A stretch of DNA of 64,000 nucleotides from positions 105,166,852-105,230,851 of the forward strand of contig CM066728.1 in the NCBI GenBank assembly GCA_033961575.1, in the 5' to 3' direction. A program made the translations under genes and the position numbers. A model generated the notes under the pieces. That model had not been told where the DNA came from, did no database searches, and saw only the letters and a program-made list of their open reading frames with translations. This DNA comes from Aselliscus stoliczkanus. Lineage: Eukaryota; Chordata; Mammalia; Chiroptera; Hipposideridae. This document shows positions 12,874-23,569 of this stretch, in pieces (the first letter of the stretch is position 1; each line of letters opens with the position of its first letter).

Positions 12874-13105
12874 TTTTTTTATTAATGTATAGTTGGCGTA
12901 CAATATAATATTCATTTCAGGTGTACAACATAGTGATTTGATATTTATATATACCTTATGATGTGCATACCATGATAAGTCTAATAACCATCTGTCACTA
13001 TGTAAAGTTATTATGATACTCCATGAGCTGTACACTACATCTCTGTGGGTTATTTATTTTATAACTTTGTATCTCTTACTCCCCTTTTCCACCCATCCCC
13101 CACTG
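12874..13105 (-). mobile_element. L1 3' UTR end, inverted against neighbour
   Basis: A T-run followed by ATTAATGTATAGTTGGCGTA and TTTCAGGTGTACAACATAGTG matches the reverse complement of an L1 3' end. It abuts a plus-strand ORF2 segment at about 13106. The two may be one minus-strand L1 insertion whose 5' part is inverted, or two separate L1s. Confidence 0.8.
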
Positions 13106-13359
13106 AAATTGTAAAACATTTTAACAACATCTGGCAATATACAATAAATTCAATGCAATTCTTATCAAACTACCAAGGGCATTTTTCACAGAAATAGAAA
13201 ATATAATCCTAAAATTTATATGGAACCATAAAAGACCCCGAATAGCCATAGCAATCCTGAGAAATAAGAACAAAGTCAAAATTATCATGCTACCCAACAT
13301 CAAATCATACTATAAGCCTATAGTAATCAAAACAGTATGGTATTGGCATAAAAATAGAC
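13106..13359 (+). mobile_element. L1 ORF2 segment, left of the solo LTR
   Basis: Contains the ORF2 blocks CAATGCAATTCTTATCAAA, TTTATATGGAACCATAAAAG and AGTAATCAAAACAGTATGG. It breaks at ATAGACACATAG, where a solo LTR is inserted, and resumes at 14512. Stops and indels show it is not functional. Confidence 0.9.
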
Positions 13360-13365
13360 ACATAG
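13360..13365. repeat. LTR target duplication, left copy (ACATAG)
   Basis: ACATAG recurs at 14506-14511, directly after the CA end of the LTR. Confidence 0.85.
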
Positions 13366-13475
13366 TGCAGGGGGCCAGTCTCCGCAAGGTCCAGGGGTTC
13401 CCTCAGGTGTGGACAGAGTCAGCGAGGTGAAAGAAGGGAGGGGAGACACTGGGGAGTCTACGAGAAGTGTCACAC

Positions 13476-13504
13476 TTTATTATTACAGCATGTACCCTTT
13501 TATA
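13476..13504 (-). promoter_or_regulatory. LTR TATA box and poly(A) signal, proximal pair
   Basis: On the minus strand TATAAAA (13498-13504) is followed 16 bases later by AATAAA (13476-13481), then by a GTGTGACAC stretch. This is the likely core promoter and R-region poly(A) signal of the LTR. Activity is not shown by sequence. Confidence 0.6.
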
Positions 13505-13806
13505 AGGACTCGACCATTACCTCAATTACAAGTTGTATTTCATGACTTTGATGTCTTTTCTTTCTCAGAACTTTTACAGTTTTTGAGTCCTTGTAATTGT
13601 TTCTCGAGGGTACACTGTGACCTATTCTATGTTCAAGGATTCACTTATCGCCTAAAGAGTGGTTACCATGACTACCTGGTCATTATCCAAATCCCAGCAG
13701 CTAAACATAATCGTAAAACTCACAGGGCAGTGAGTAATAACTCACAGACTTGAGTTATTACTAAGAGACTAGCAGTGGCTGAGTTTAGGGTTAAAATTAT
13801 CTAAAG

Positions 13807-13863
13807 TTTATTTCTATGTGACTATAATACTTAGTAGCAAAAGGAGGTCTTAAACCTTTTATA
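13807..13863 (-). promoter_or_regulatory. LTR TATA-like and AATAAA, distal pair
   Basis: On the minus strand a second TATAAAA (13857-13863) precedes a second AATAAA (13807-13812) by 44 bases. It may be an alternative promoter module or a chance match in U3. Confidence 0.4.
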
Positions 13864-14505
13864 ACCTATGAAGGGCTACATATCATTGCAATAGAGGGGA
13901 ATATCTGTTTCTCAGTCAAAGCTTCAGTATCTGTTGCTACAGCAATGTACAAGGCAAATAGTTAAAACAAGGCTGTTAATTAACATACCCCATGGTCAGT
14001 AAGTTGTCTCTTATCAGAACTCTCATGGCCTGCAGACCTTGGTCTCCAAGGAGACCTCTCACAGCAACACAGGCAAGTGAGCTCAAGGACTGACATTATC
14101 ATCAGTTTCTCACAGACAGGCTGCTGGTTTCTCACAGACAGGCTTTTGGCCTACATGACCAGAGGCCTGAGCCTGTTTCCAAGGGGCTTGAGTCCCCTTA
14201 TTCTCGTCCTGGGGTCCCCATGGGAGCTGTAGCCTCGCTTGGATTGTCTCCTTCTCTTAGGAGATCATGCCCATCATTGACTTACACAGCCATCTCTGAT
14301 TGGGGTACCACAGGGATTTGCCATAAATGCAGTGAGTGTACTGTCTCCTACAGGATCTGACGTGGAGGAAAGTCACATGGGTTCATAGAGGCAGGAGATA
14401 TTACACGACCAACCATAAGGCAGAACCCTAGACATCCAGCATTGAGCGTGGATCTTTACTTCAATGTGGCCTTGTCAGACACTGGGGTGCTGTCAGCTCC
14501 CAACA

Positions 14506-14511
14506 ACATAG
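14506..14511. repeat. LTR target duplication, right copy (ACATAG)
   Basis: Identical to 13360-13365. Removing the LTR and one copy restores a continuous L1 ORF2 alignment. Confidence 0.85.
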
Positions 14512-15110
14512 ATCAATGAGACAGAATAGAGAGTCCAGAAATAAATTCATTCATATATGGTCATTCAATCTATGACAAAGGAAGCAAGAATTTACATTGG
14601 GATAAAGATAGTCTATTTAATAAATGGTGTTGGGAAAATTGGACTGACACGTGCAAAAAAATGAAATTGGACAACCTCCTTATGCCATATACAAGAACAA
14701 ATTCAAAATGGACTAAAGTCTTAAATGTAAGACGTGACACCATAAAACACCTTGAAGAAAACACAGAGAGTAAATTTGCAGACATTACCCTGAGTAATTT
14801 CTTACTGATATATCCCCTTAAGGGAAGTAAAAGAAAAAATAAATATATGGGATTATATCAAACTTATAAATTTTTTCACAGCATAGGAAACCATCAATAA
14901 AACAAAAAGGAATGGGAGAAGGTATTTGTCAATGAAATTTCTGATAAGGGGTTAATATCCAAAATTTATAAAACACTCATTGAACTCAACACCAAAAAAA
15001 CAAACAGCCCAATGTAAAAATGGGCAGAGGATACGAAGAGGCATTTCTCTAAAGAGGACATACGGATGGCCAACAGACATATAAAAAAATGTTCAGCCTC
15101 AAAGAAAAAC
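14512..15110 (+). mobile_element. L1 ORF2 segment, right of the solo LTR
   Basis: Continues the ORF2 sequence interrupted by the LTR: GATAAAGATAGTCTATTTAA, GGTGTTGGGAAAATTGGACT, 'GGGTTAATATCCAAAATTTA', and it stops after ATGGCCAACAGACATATAAA. The L1 3' end does not follow, so this piece ends several hundred bases before the L1 terminus. That fits an inverted 5' part of the L1 whose 3' end lies at 12874-13105. Confidence 0.88.
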
Positions 15111-16142
15111 ACACCAGGTAGCATAATGGAACAAAAGATGCTGAATTGTAAAGCAGAATAGCTTCATAGTGGGGGAAAAAATAAAGCAGTGTTATAAGAA
15201 AACATTTTAATAACAAAAGGAAGGAAGGGGTGAGGAAAAGGGAGAGAAGGAGAGGGAGAAGGAGAGGGAGAAGGAGAGGGAGGGAGAGGGAGAGACAGGG
15301 AGAGACAGGGAGAGACAGGGAGCGCAGGCAAATGTAAAAACCTTCACCAATGTTCCAGACCAGGCCGAAACACACCTCACAGCCAATAACCTCATGGCTC
15401 AGAAGACAAGTGGTCCGGGACCCACTCATTTGCCCTTCAGGTGGTAGCTGATTTATCCGACATGGAGCCCGCTCTATATTCCCAGAGCAGAGGACAACAC
15501 TCGTGTCAGAGAGAGAGGCTTCCATGTTAGAAACTTAACTCAAGAAACTTTTATTGCCTTAAAGTAGTGCTATTCTCAGCCTTGATATGTTAATATAAAC
15601 AAATAGCAACATAAAAGAAATATACAAAATCTCTTTCTTATGAAAAGAGAAGTCTATCTTCTTTTTTGTTACAACTTGAACAGGAGCATTTTCTGTGGGT
15701 TTTCTTTTTCTCTTTACCTCTGATGTGTTAAACTCTAGTGAGTACTGCATAAATTGGTTGTGATCACAGTAGAAATCCTTTTAGCTGGGTTTAAGTCTTG
15801 ATTTATACTTTTAATTATATATTGCTTCCTGAAATAGTCTCATTAAATGCTGAGTCCATAAGCTTATCTTTATGAAGTATTTCAAACTGCAGCTAAGCCT
15901 TTTAACCCTCAAGGAAATAGATGAAAGAGTGGAGGATTTTGTCAGGCATGTTTGAAAGGTATTTATAATGCATATCTTCAGTCTTTAGGTTTCTGTATCA
16001 AGCAGTAATATAGTAAACAGCTACTACTTTCTGGCTTCCATGTTATTATTTTCTTTTGTGGTGAAAGATTTCCATTTAGATTATGAGTTAAAATATTCAC
16101 AACTTTTAATCTGTTTTAACCAAAGTTACTAATTCTATGGTG
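15111..16142. other. Unassigned sequence with purine tract
   Basis: The purine tract at 15218-15323 lies in this stretch. The rest, including the moderately GC-rich 15330-15530, matches nothing I recognise. Confidence 0.45.
15218..15323. repeat. (GGGAGA)n-type purine tract
   Basis: An almost pure A/G run built from GGAGAA, GGGAGA and GGGAGAGACA units. The long minus-strand frame over it is low-complexity Ser/Leu/Pro and is not a gene. Confidence 0.9.
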
Positions 16143-16545
16143 TCAATTTCCTAGGGCTGCCATAAGGAAGCACACTCCAGGTTGCCTAAAACAACAGGTA
16201 TTTATTCTTGTAGTTCTAGAGGCTAGAAGTTCAGTCAAGCTGAACTCCTCCCTCCCTCCATCCTCCCTCCCTCCATGGATGGCTGCTGGCGGTCCTTGAC
16301 TTACCTTGTCTTGAAGCTGCATCTCTGCCTCCGTTGTCACCGCGGCCTCCTTTTTTCCAGGTCTCTGTGACTGTTCTTTCCTCTTAAAAGGATGGCGTCT
16401 TTGGATTTAGGACCCGCTCTAATCCACTATGACCTCAGCTTACCCAATTACATCTGAAGGACCCTTTTGCCCCATGAGGTCACATCCTGAGGTTCTGGGT
16501 AGACTTGACTTTGTTTAGGGGGCGGATTATTCCACCTCGTATGCC
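16143..16545 (-). mobile_element. MaLR (MLT1-like) LTR
   Basis: The plus strand shows the reverse complement of a MaLR LTR: TCCTAGGGCTGCCATAAGGA, TATTTATTCTTGTAGTTCTA, CCAATTACATCTGAAGGACC and CACATCCTGAGGTTCTGGG. A CCCTCC simple repeat at 16246-16275 has expanded inside it. Confidence 0.75.
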
Positions 16546-17387
16546 CACTATGTAGAGAATAAGGTTAAGACATTTACAAAGTGTATTTACAACTGTATTT
16601 GGGCTGTATGTTTTTGAGAAGGGAGATAAGTCCCACCATAGAACTTCTCTGGCACTCCTTCGTGTACCCCAAGAAAGAAGGACTCTGGGGGCCCCGATGT
16701 GGGTCAAGGCCGAGGGCCCTGTGGCAGTTCTCTTTGCAGAGGGAGCAAGTCGGGCAAAGGCCCCCAGCGGACACTTGCAGCTGGTGAGTCAGTACACAGG
16801 TTCCCGTAGAGCTTCGTAATTAATAGACGCTCTCTGTGAAGTCTCCAGGAAACTCATTGGAGCTAACACAGTGATGCCTATTTTCAAACCCGAACGACCT
16901 TATTTGGTAAGTTGCAGTTCTGTTCTCCATGTGCACTCTCTGTGAGTAGCTTATAGACTCTTGTGCTCACGTTCGGTCGTAGTGGATTCTTTCAGTGATG
17001 GGCCTGTTTTATTCCTTTATGTATTCAGGAAATTCACAAGATTTTCATACCTAGCAGGAGCTCCATATATGTCTATCATGGATATGTGAATGGATGGATG
17101 AACCATTCCAGTCTATTATACTCTCCTCTCCTTTTCTCCCACAAACACACTTTTTTTTTTCTTTTCCTTTTGTCAAAATGGATGTAGCTCGATATGGTTC
17201 AAAGTATTTATACTATAAAATGAGTCGTGGGCTTATCCATCATACAATGTAATATATAAATGGGTACATGATAGTATTTTTCGTATTGGTGACTACATTA
17301 CCTAACTATGAGTTGTCATTAATTACTTTTGAATGTATATGATTCTATACACCTAGCTATGACTGAGGACAGTAGAAATATAGTTCT
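16546..17387. other. Unassigned; possible L2 3' tail near the right
   Basis: 16620-16790 is GC-richer and unassigned. Around 17050-17105 the pattern AGCAGGAGCTCCATATATG and ATGTGAATGGATGGATGAA resembles a degraded L2 3' end on the plus strand. This is weak. Confidence 0.3.
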
Positions 17388-17403
17388 CGGATGTGTGAGT
17401 TTT
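17388..17403. repeat. SINE target duplication, left copy
   Basis: CGGATGTGTGAGTTTT recurs at 17516-17531 immediately after the SINE. Confidence 0.9.
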
Positions 17404-17515
17404 GTTTTTGTTTTTGTTTTTTTTGAGGGCAGTGTCACTGGCCCTCGTATGTGGGACCGAACCGGGGCTGCTGGCTTCCGAAGCCAGCGCTTAACAACCG
17501 CGCCACTCGGCCGGC
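17404..17515 (-). mobile_element. Short tRNA-derived SINE (head only)
   Basis: On the minus strand the element starts GCCGGCCGAGTGGCGCGGTT, carries a B-box-like GGTTCGGTCCC, and ends in the inverted GAGGGC..GCCCTC motif followed directly by an A-rich tail (T-rich on the plus strand). It lacks the ~320-bp body of the long form seen at 44.6 and 54.8 kb. The 16-bp TSD shows a complete insertion. Confidence 0.9.
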
Positions 17516-17531
17516 CGGATGTGTGAGTTTT
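17516..17531. repeat. SINE target duplication, right copy
   Basis: Identical to 17388-17403. Confidence 0.9.
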
Positions 17532-18264
17532 TAATCTCTTCTCTAACCTATTGGTGTTCATCCAGGATCTTAGGTTAAATAGCCCATTTCCAGGTAAAAC
17601 AGCATAAACCTATATTCTCTTCCAGATATCTTCCACTAATATTAGTCCATGCCATTATCCATTATGAATTAAACTTCTCTCAAATCAGCTGTATATATAT
17701 ACACACATACACACACACTCCTATATACATGGTCAGTTGTTGGACTCTGATAGCTATTTGTGGGCAGAACGGAGAAGGGAACAGAGTCATGTCTGATCAA
17801 GCATCTCTGGGGTGACCTGAAATCCACACAGCAATCATGCAACCAACTGATATTAGCCAAAGGAGTCATGCTCTTGACTGTCGAATTCTCAGCATAAAAT
17901 ATGAAAAGGTTTTGTAGTCTATCAGTTCTTACTCAAGTTGGGTAAATGGTCTCAAACTGATCAGCTGATAAATCCTCTGACTCTATTATCTAGAATTGTT
18001 TTTCAGTTTTTATCATTATGTAATCGGCCACTACAATACATTTTTGCCTTCTAAGAACCCCAGAAATTCCCCATGGAAACTGGGCCATGTGATTTTTTAC
18101 TTATTGGTATTACCAAGTTTTTAAAAATAGTCATATTAAAAAATTGATAAAATTGAATGTCCATTTTGATTCATATGTATGTGGGAAAATTTCCATGATA
18201 ACCAACATGGTACCCTTTGCATTGCCTTGATTTTTTTTTTAACATTGAATATGTATCAATCATT
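17532..18264. other. Unassigned sequence with TA/CA run
   Basis: A short (TA)(CA) microsatellite lies at 17691-17720. Nothing else recognised. Confidence 0.45.
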
Positions 18265-18339
18265 CATACACACATACGCACACACACACACACAGACACA
18301 CACACACACACAAATACACATGCACACCCACACACACCA
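18265..18339. repeat. (CA)n microsatellite, interrupted
   Basis: CA units with TACG, GA and AAATA interruptions. Confidence 0.93.
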
Positions 18340-18765
18340 CATGTAATGCTCTAAACTGTGAAAAAATTACTGATGTTTAGAATGGAAAGATTAGGTAAAT
18401 AGTACATCTTTGAGAATGGAACTTTAATAACATATATTCACATTTAGAAGTGTTTCACATTGTGCTTCGTACACACAGTTGCCTAAGAAGTGGTTCTTTA
18501 CTGAAGAAAGAAATACAAGAACAACTGACTGCTGCCCTTTATTCTAAAAATTATTTACAACCTAGGGGGTAAGGCTGTTAAGTCACTGTTTGGAAGTATA
18601 TGGAGAGTTCATGATAATCTTGTCCTAAAATACTCTGTGTTGGTAGCCTTTCTCAGTGATGCTGTGTACAAATAAAGACAACAACATACTTAATTTTGTG
18701 GCTTCCTATAGATCTAACTCGTATATAATGTTTACAGAATCTACATGATTTGCTAAATTTAAATC
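18340..18765. other. Unassigned sequence
   Basis: No family recognised. Confidence 0.4.
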
Positions 18766-18767
18766 TA

Positions 18768-18997
18768 CCATGTTTCCCCACAAATAAGACCTAATTAGGA
18801 AACAAGCCCTAGCATGATTTTTTCAGGATGCTTGTAATATTAAGCCCTACCCCAAACATAAACCCCAGTTAAGATTATCAGTCAGTCATGACTGTTTGAA
18901 TAAATGTAGATTTTTTTGTACATTAATAAATGAATAAATGTAGATTGTTGGAGCAAAAATTAGGATAAGATCCAGTCTTATTTTCTGGGAAACACAG
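18768..18997. mobile_element. 230-bp MITE with TA duplication (mariner-type)
   Basis: The left end CCATGTTTCCCCACAAATAA and the reverse complement of the right end, CTGTGTTTCCCAGAAAATAA, form terminal inverted repeats of about 23 bases with roughly four mismatches. TA dinucleotides at 18766-18767 and 18998-18999 flank the unit, the target used by Tc1/mariner elements. No coding sequence is inside. A direct repeat AATAAATGTAGATT occurs twice internally (18900-18913 and 18934-18947, approximate). It is non-autonomous. I recall the TGTTTCCCCGAAAATAAG end motif from vertebrate MITEs but cannot name the family. Confidence 0.75.
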
Positions 18998-18999
18998 TA

Positions 19000-19575
19000 A
19001 ATACGAATTCCAAAACAAATTTAACACAAATCTCATATAAAAATTTGTATGTGTATTTTTTGTGTTCAGGGATTTCCTGCTGAAAAATACAATAGGGCCA
19101 ATTCCAGTTTGGACACAAATGACCCATAAATATAGTTGTATTTTCAAGTCAGTTGTGGTTTTCCCCTTTTATGTTCTTTATTTACATACGTGTTTGCTCA
19201 GGTCTTTATAGCCTGAAGTAATCTGTATAGACTTAGCATGGTTAGATGGATATACAGGAAGATCGATAGGTAAAAGGTTTCTATATCCTCTGTATCTTTG
19301 TGATCGTCATTAAAATTAATGATGATTTCACATTCAATTTATATTTCTTTGATTAATATAAGACCTATTATAGAATATTGATTTACACATTGTCTATGTG
19401 TACATTTGAATTGCTCTGAGCTGTCTACTAGGGCTAAACTTCTGTATTTAATCCTTTCAGTACGTATGGGGAATAAAGTTGCTTCAAGCAAATATTATAT
19501 GTACAATTTGATAATAAATAGCCTGTTAATTTTTCTGATAGGTTATGTTGACATGAACACTTGTTTTGGGGGAGC
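19000..19575. other. Unassigned AT-rich sequence
   Basis: Nothing recognised. Confidence 0.4.
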
Positions 19576-19579
19576 ATTT

Positions 19580-19735
19580 CATTTTTTTTAATTAAAATTT
19601 ATTGTGGTGACAATGGTTAGTAAACTGACATATGTTTCAAGTGTACAATTTATCTGTATATCACATTATGTGTACAGCACCCACAGTCAGTTCTCCTTCT
19701 ATCACCGTATATTTGACCCTGTTTATTCTATGTGT
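19580..19735 (-). mobile_element. L1 3' end, 5'-truncated
   Basis: AATTAAAATTTATTGTGGTG, then 'GACAATGGTTAGTAAACTGA' and 'CACAGTCAGTTCTCCTTCTA' are the reverse complement of the young L1 3' end also seen at 41.5 and 45.8 kb. About 150 bp remain. No convincing TSD found. Confidence 0.85.
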
Positions 19736-20054
19736 CAGTAATGTTTTAAGAAACTAAACTATCATTAAAAAAACAATCTTTTACTTTATTTATGTTATTT
19801 TTCCTAAGTATCCTTATCCCAATTCTGATAATAATGGATAATGTATAGATTCTTGTACTAAACGCATTGATGAATACTACGTTTATAAATTATCATCTCA
19901 TACTTTCATCCTGTTGCTTTCCAATTTTACTCTTTTCATGCTGTTTGGTTACTTTTGGTAAATGTGATTAGGGCATAAATACAGTTTACTGGAATTGAAT
20001 TTTACCTAATAACAAAAATAAGCAATGAAAAAGACTGGGATGGATCAGGCAACT
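19736..20054. other. Unassigned sequence
   Basis: Nothing recognised. Confidence 0.4.
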
Positions 20055-20290
20055 TGAACAGAGCAATTAAGCACGGGCTTTGGAGTTAGGCTGCTGGCAT
20101 TTGAAACTTGCTTCTGCCTTTCCCACCTATTTGACCTGGTGCAAATTACTTAATCTCTCTGGTTCAGTGTTCTCACCTCTATAATGGGGTTAATGGCAAC
20201 TAGAAGGCACACTTATTTTGAAGATTAAATGAATTATAGTAGGTAATTTAATAGAGCAGGGCCCATATCATAGGTCAAAGGTTTAAAACA
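20055..20290 (+). mobile_element. MIR SINE
   Basis: Matches MIR in order: AGCACGGGCTTTGGAGTTAG, GAAACTTGCTTCTGCCTTTC, CAAATTACTTAATCTCTCTG, ATAATGGGGTTAATGG, AAGATTAAATGAATTATAG and a degraded GAGCAGGGCCCATATCATAG. MIR is an ancient tRNA-derived SINE of mammals. Nearly full length. Confidence 0.9.
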
Positions 20291-21595
20291 ATTTCACATG
20301 AAACCAGTAATTAAATATGCATTCAATACATATAGCAGTGGGACATCCTAAGTTATCCTTCCTTTATTAGCTTCAAGTTTCTTTCTCACATTAATGCTAC
20401 AGTAAGAAAACAAAAAAAGACTTTCAACAATGGAAGAAAATTTTAGTAACTAAAATGGTAGAACAAACATTTAGTAATCATCTTTCTCCGGCCAGGTGTT
20501 AGTCAATATGTTGCACTTCTAAAAAATGTGGGAAGTCTGGTAACCAACATGGACAGGATAACCTCATCAAGAGAGCGTGAAGTATTTTATAAATTATAGT
20601 TTTCTCTTAACAAGATGAATTAGGATAGACAAGTGTATTTTCAATCTGTTGAGAAGAAAGAATGGCATGAAGGTAGAAAAAAATGAAATCAAACGCATAG
20701 AGTTTACTTAATGCTTATTGTACTAGAGGAATAATACTCATATATTGCTCTCTTTGTCTTCTGTAGGCTATCAGTAAGTATGAGATTAAATAAGTAGGTT
20801 TGAAGTAGACAATGAAGAGCCTTCAAGGACTTCTTTGGAATTTTAACTATTTTTTTTTTATGGCATTTTTTTTTTTTTAAGTGGAAGTTTTTCAGGAAAT
20901 GGCCACTGTTTTGGTATACTCATCATATTTAGGTTGGTGATGGAACCACTGCAAAAGTAAAGGCTGCTTAAAGGCATGCACATTAAAACATAAGAAAAAA
21001 ACCATGAAATGAAAAAGCAGCCAGTGATTACTTTAACAAAACGTGTTTAAAAGACATAAGTATCCAATGCTGGTAACAGAAGAAACAGTTTACTCAAATG
21101 TGCCTAGCGATTCTGTAAATTAATATGATCTAGAAAGGAACCTCATAAAGAACAGAGTGATAAACTCAGTAATTTATTTTGTCCTACTAATTCCACTTTG
21201 GGTGATGTCTGTGTATTTTAGACATGGATTAACACACACATACTCCTATGCGTAAGGTTAAATATGTATATGTATTATAGATTACATGTCTATGTATACA
21301 CACACATATAGAGAGAAATAATATACAATAAAACATTGTTATATATTGTGTATCAATTTATCAAGTTATGTAATATATTAATCCATCTATTGCTACATAA
21401 TTATGCAAACACATAATAACTGATAATTAACACTTTAGTATTTATCATTGAATAAAATAGTGTAATATACATAGTAATGTTCACCATGGATATGCAGATT
21501 TGAAGAAGATATATGTGCTGGTTATATACATTGGTCAAAAAATATGTTGGTTAAAATATAGTGAAAGACAGAATGTACTCAATGATCAGAACCAT
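20291..21595. other. Unassigned sequence
   Basis: Two T-runs at 20851-20879 and AT-rich sequence; no family recognised. Confidence 0.4.
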
Positions 21596-21610
21596 TAAAA
21601 ATGATGAAGA
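21596..21610. repeat. SINE target duplication, left copy
   Basis: TAAAAATGATGAAGA, repeated without mismatch at 21721-21735. Confidence 0.97.
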
Positions 21611-21720
21611 GGCCGGCTGAATGGCGCGGTGGTTAAGCGCTGGCTTGGGAAGCCAGCGGCCCCAGTTCGGTCCCACATATGAGGGCCAGTGGCACTGCCC
21701 TCAAAAAAGAAAACATAAAA
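21611..21720 (+). mobile_element. Short tRNA-derived SINE (head only)
   Basis: The best preserved short copy. An A-box-like TGGCGCGGTGG lies at 21622-21632 and a B-box-like AGTTCGGTCCC at 21664-21674, the spacing of an internal pol III promoter. An anticodon-type stem GCTGGC/GCCAGC (21639-21644 and 21652-21657) holds a 7-base loop TTGGGAA. The GAGGGC..GCCCTC inverted motif is followed at once by an A-rich tail. The perfect 15-bp TSD points to a fairly recent insertion. Confidence 0.95.
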
Positions 21721-21735
21721 TAAAAATGATGAAGA
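21721..21735. repeat. SINE target duplication, right copy
   Basis: Identical to 21596-21610. Confidence 0.97.
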
Positions 21736-23569
21736 AATATATTTTATATTTTATGTCATTTTTACTGTAAATAATAGGCAAATGTCCACTCAATATTACA
21801 TGTAATAATATACAAGTATTCTGAATACCAGATATGCGAGCTTGTAGAAAATTTAAAGCATATTTTGCTACTACCTTATTTCTTTTTATGTCCCAGAACT
21901 TTGGGTAATGCTTGCTCATAGTGGATACTTAATAACTTCTAGAAAAATTAATAAGTGGCTAGCTGAATGAGCCAAGATCAGTGTTGGAAGGGTATAGATA
22001 TGGGAGATATTATATAGGAGTGCTTGTATCTGCTATGTGTGGTCATGAGGGAACGAGTGATAACTCCTGTGTTATTTACCATGGCGGGAAACTTGAGAGG
22101 GTGAAGTTGAGAACATAGTTTATTTTTGGTGTTGTTGCTACAATAACTTAGAAGTAATGGGACCTTATGTGAAACTTCTAGTGGGTACATGATAATTCTG
22201 GACCATAGCCCAGGAAGTAGATATCCACAGATTTGGGAGTTACGTATATAATCAATGAACAAGAAAGAAGTGACACTTAGTGGTAAATATATAGAGAAAA
22301 TGGAGAGAGATTGACATATAGGAGAGATGGACCAGAGGTAGATTTAAAATTTGGATTCAGTTTGACATGAATGAGCCATGATACAGAGGCTAGAAACAAG
22401 ATCAGACTTGAGAAGGTATTTCAAGATCAAAGGTTGTGGTCATGGAGTCAAGGACAACCAGGAGCAGATGGTATTAGCTCACTACTTTCCTTCATCATAA
22501 GAGTTTATTGAATAGACATAACAAAGTAGAGGTGTTTGTTGTCGATTATTTTAAACAGATAATTGGCAATGAAAGGTAAATGAAATGAGGGGCAACAGTT
22601 AGATAATGTCTTTCTAATCTTGTATACTGACTCAGAGGGACCAAAAATCTTCAAAGGGGAGTCACTGGGTTTCCAAAGGAAGAACAAGGGATGATTGATG
22701 AAGGAATTCCTAAAGGAAGTGGGTGGAAAAGCTTTATTTTAGCCCAAACAGATTTTTCCAATATGTGAAATGAATTCAATGGAAGCAAAGATAAATTGCC
22801 CTCCTTGTCTATGAGAGCTTTAAAAAAATCAAGTTTTTGTGCCATACTTTGGTTTATTGGACAGACAGAGGTATATGCCCCCATTGTTCAAAATCTAAAA
22901 CCATGTATTCAGAACATTTCAAGGAAAAAGAAAAAAACCAATTATGCTGTATTGAAAGTGAACAAGCTGTGAAGCTGGTCCAGAAATAAAAAGGAAAAAA
23001 ATCAGGTAAAGTAACAGAAAATATGAAAGTCTGAAAAATAAAAACGTTCAGGAAGACAGGGGGTACTGTCTGATTCATTTATTCATATATCTTAGTTGCC
23101 CATTTAAAACCCTAAAATTTATGTTGGCTCAAGAGTAGTATAATTTTAAAGAAAATTGAACTTTATTTCATCATTAGAAACAATTCAGATTTACGTCTAA
23201 GTTCTAGTAAGCCTCATGATGAAGTACTAGAACTGAATATTTCCATTTACTGCTCGCTTTCTCTTTCTTTCTCCCTCCTTCTTTCTCCCTACCCTCCTCT
23301 CTTCTCGGCTTTAAGGTCAGTGAATCAGTGGAAAGGCATCCCTTTTATTCTCTATCATTTTATCCTCTTCTCATTTTTAAAAAACGGTACATGGTACTAT
23401 TAGGTAATGAAGATAATCTAGAAGGTTACTAATTAAGACCCAAGCTCCGAAACACCACAAAGTGAACAGATGTAGGATTTTGGTCCACTTGCTGCCTTTA
23501 AAGAAGTAAAGGGAAAGGCAGTTCTATTTTTGACTTTCTAAGAAAATTTCATAATATTTTCATAGTTGT
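21736..23569. other. Unassigned sequence
   Basis: No family recognised. 23250-23310 is a short CTTTCTCCC-rich stretch. Several 60-94-codon minus-strand frames here lack motifs and sit in AT-rich sequence. Confidence 0.4.

Larger units (their letters stand above)
13366..14505 (-). mobile_element. Solo LTR, class II (betaretrovirus-like) ERV
   Basis: A 1140-bp unit starts TGCAGGGGGCC and ends CCCAACA, so it has TG..CA termini and a perfect 6-bp duplication ACATAG on both sides. Six bases is the duplication length typical of class II (ERVK/betaretrovirus-like) elements. Promoter and polyadenylation signals lie on the minus strand: TATAAAA at 13498-13504 with AATAAA at 13476-13481, and a second pair at 13857-13863 and 13807-13812. 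No gag, pol or env is present, so the provirus was lost by LTR-LTR recombination or never kept. The 114-codon plus-strand frame inside it is antisense and has no motif. Confidence 0.85.

Noticed and set aside
13409..13753. 114-codon open frame
   Set aside because: It lies antisense inside the solo LTR and has no recognisable motif.
15049..15525. 158-codon minus-strand open frame
   Set aside because: Its core is the translated (GGGAGA)n tract, low-complexity Ser/Leu/Pro, with L1 sequence at one end.
21639..21657. Anticodon-like stem-loop suggesting a tRNA gene
   Set aside because: The acceptor stem does not close, the sequence has a poly(A) tail and TSDs, and it is repeated in the window: it is a SINE head.
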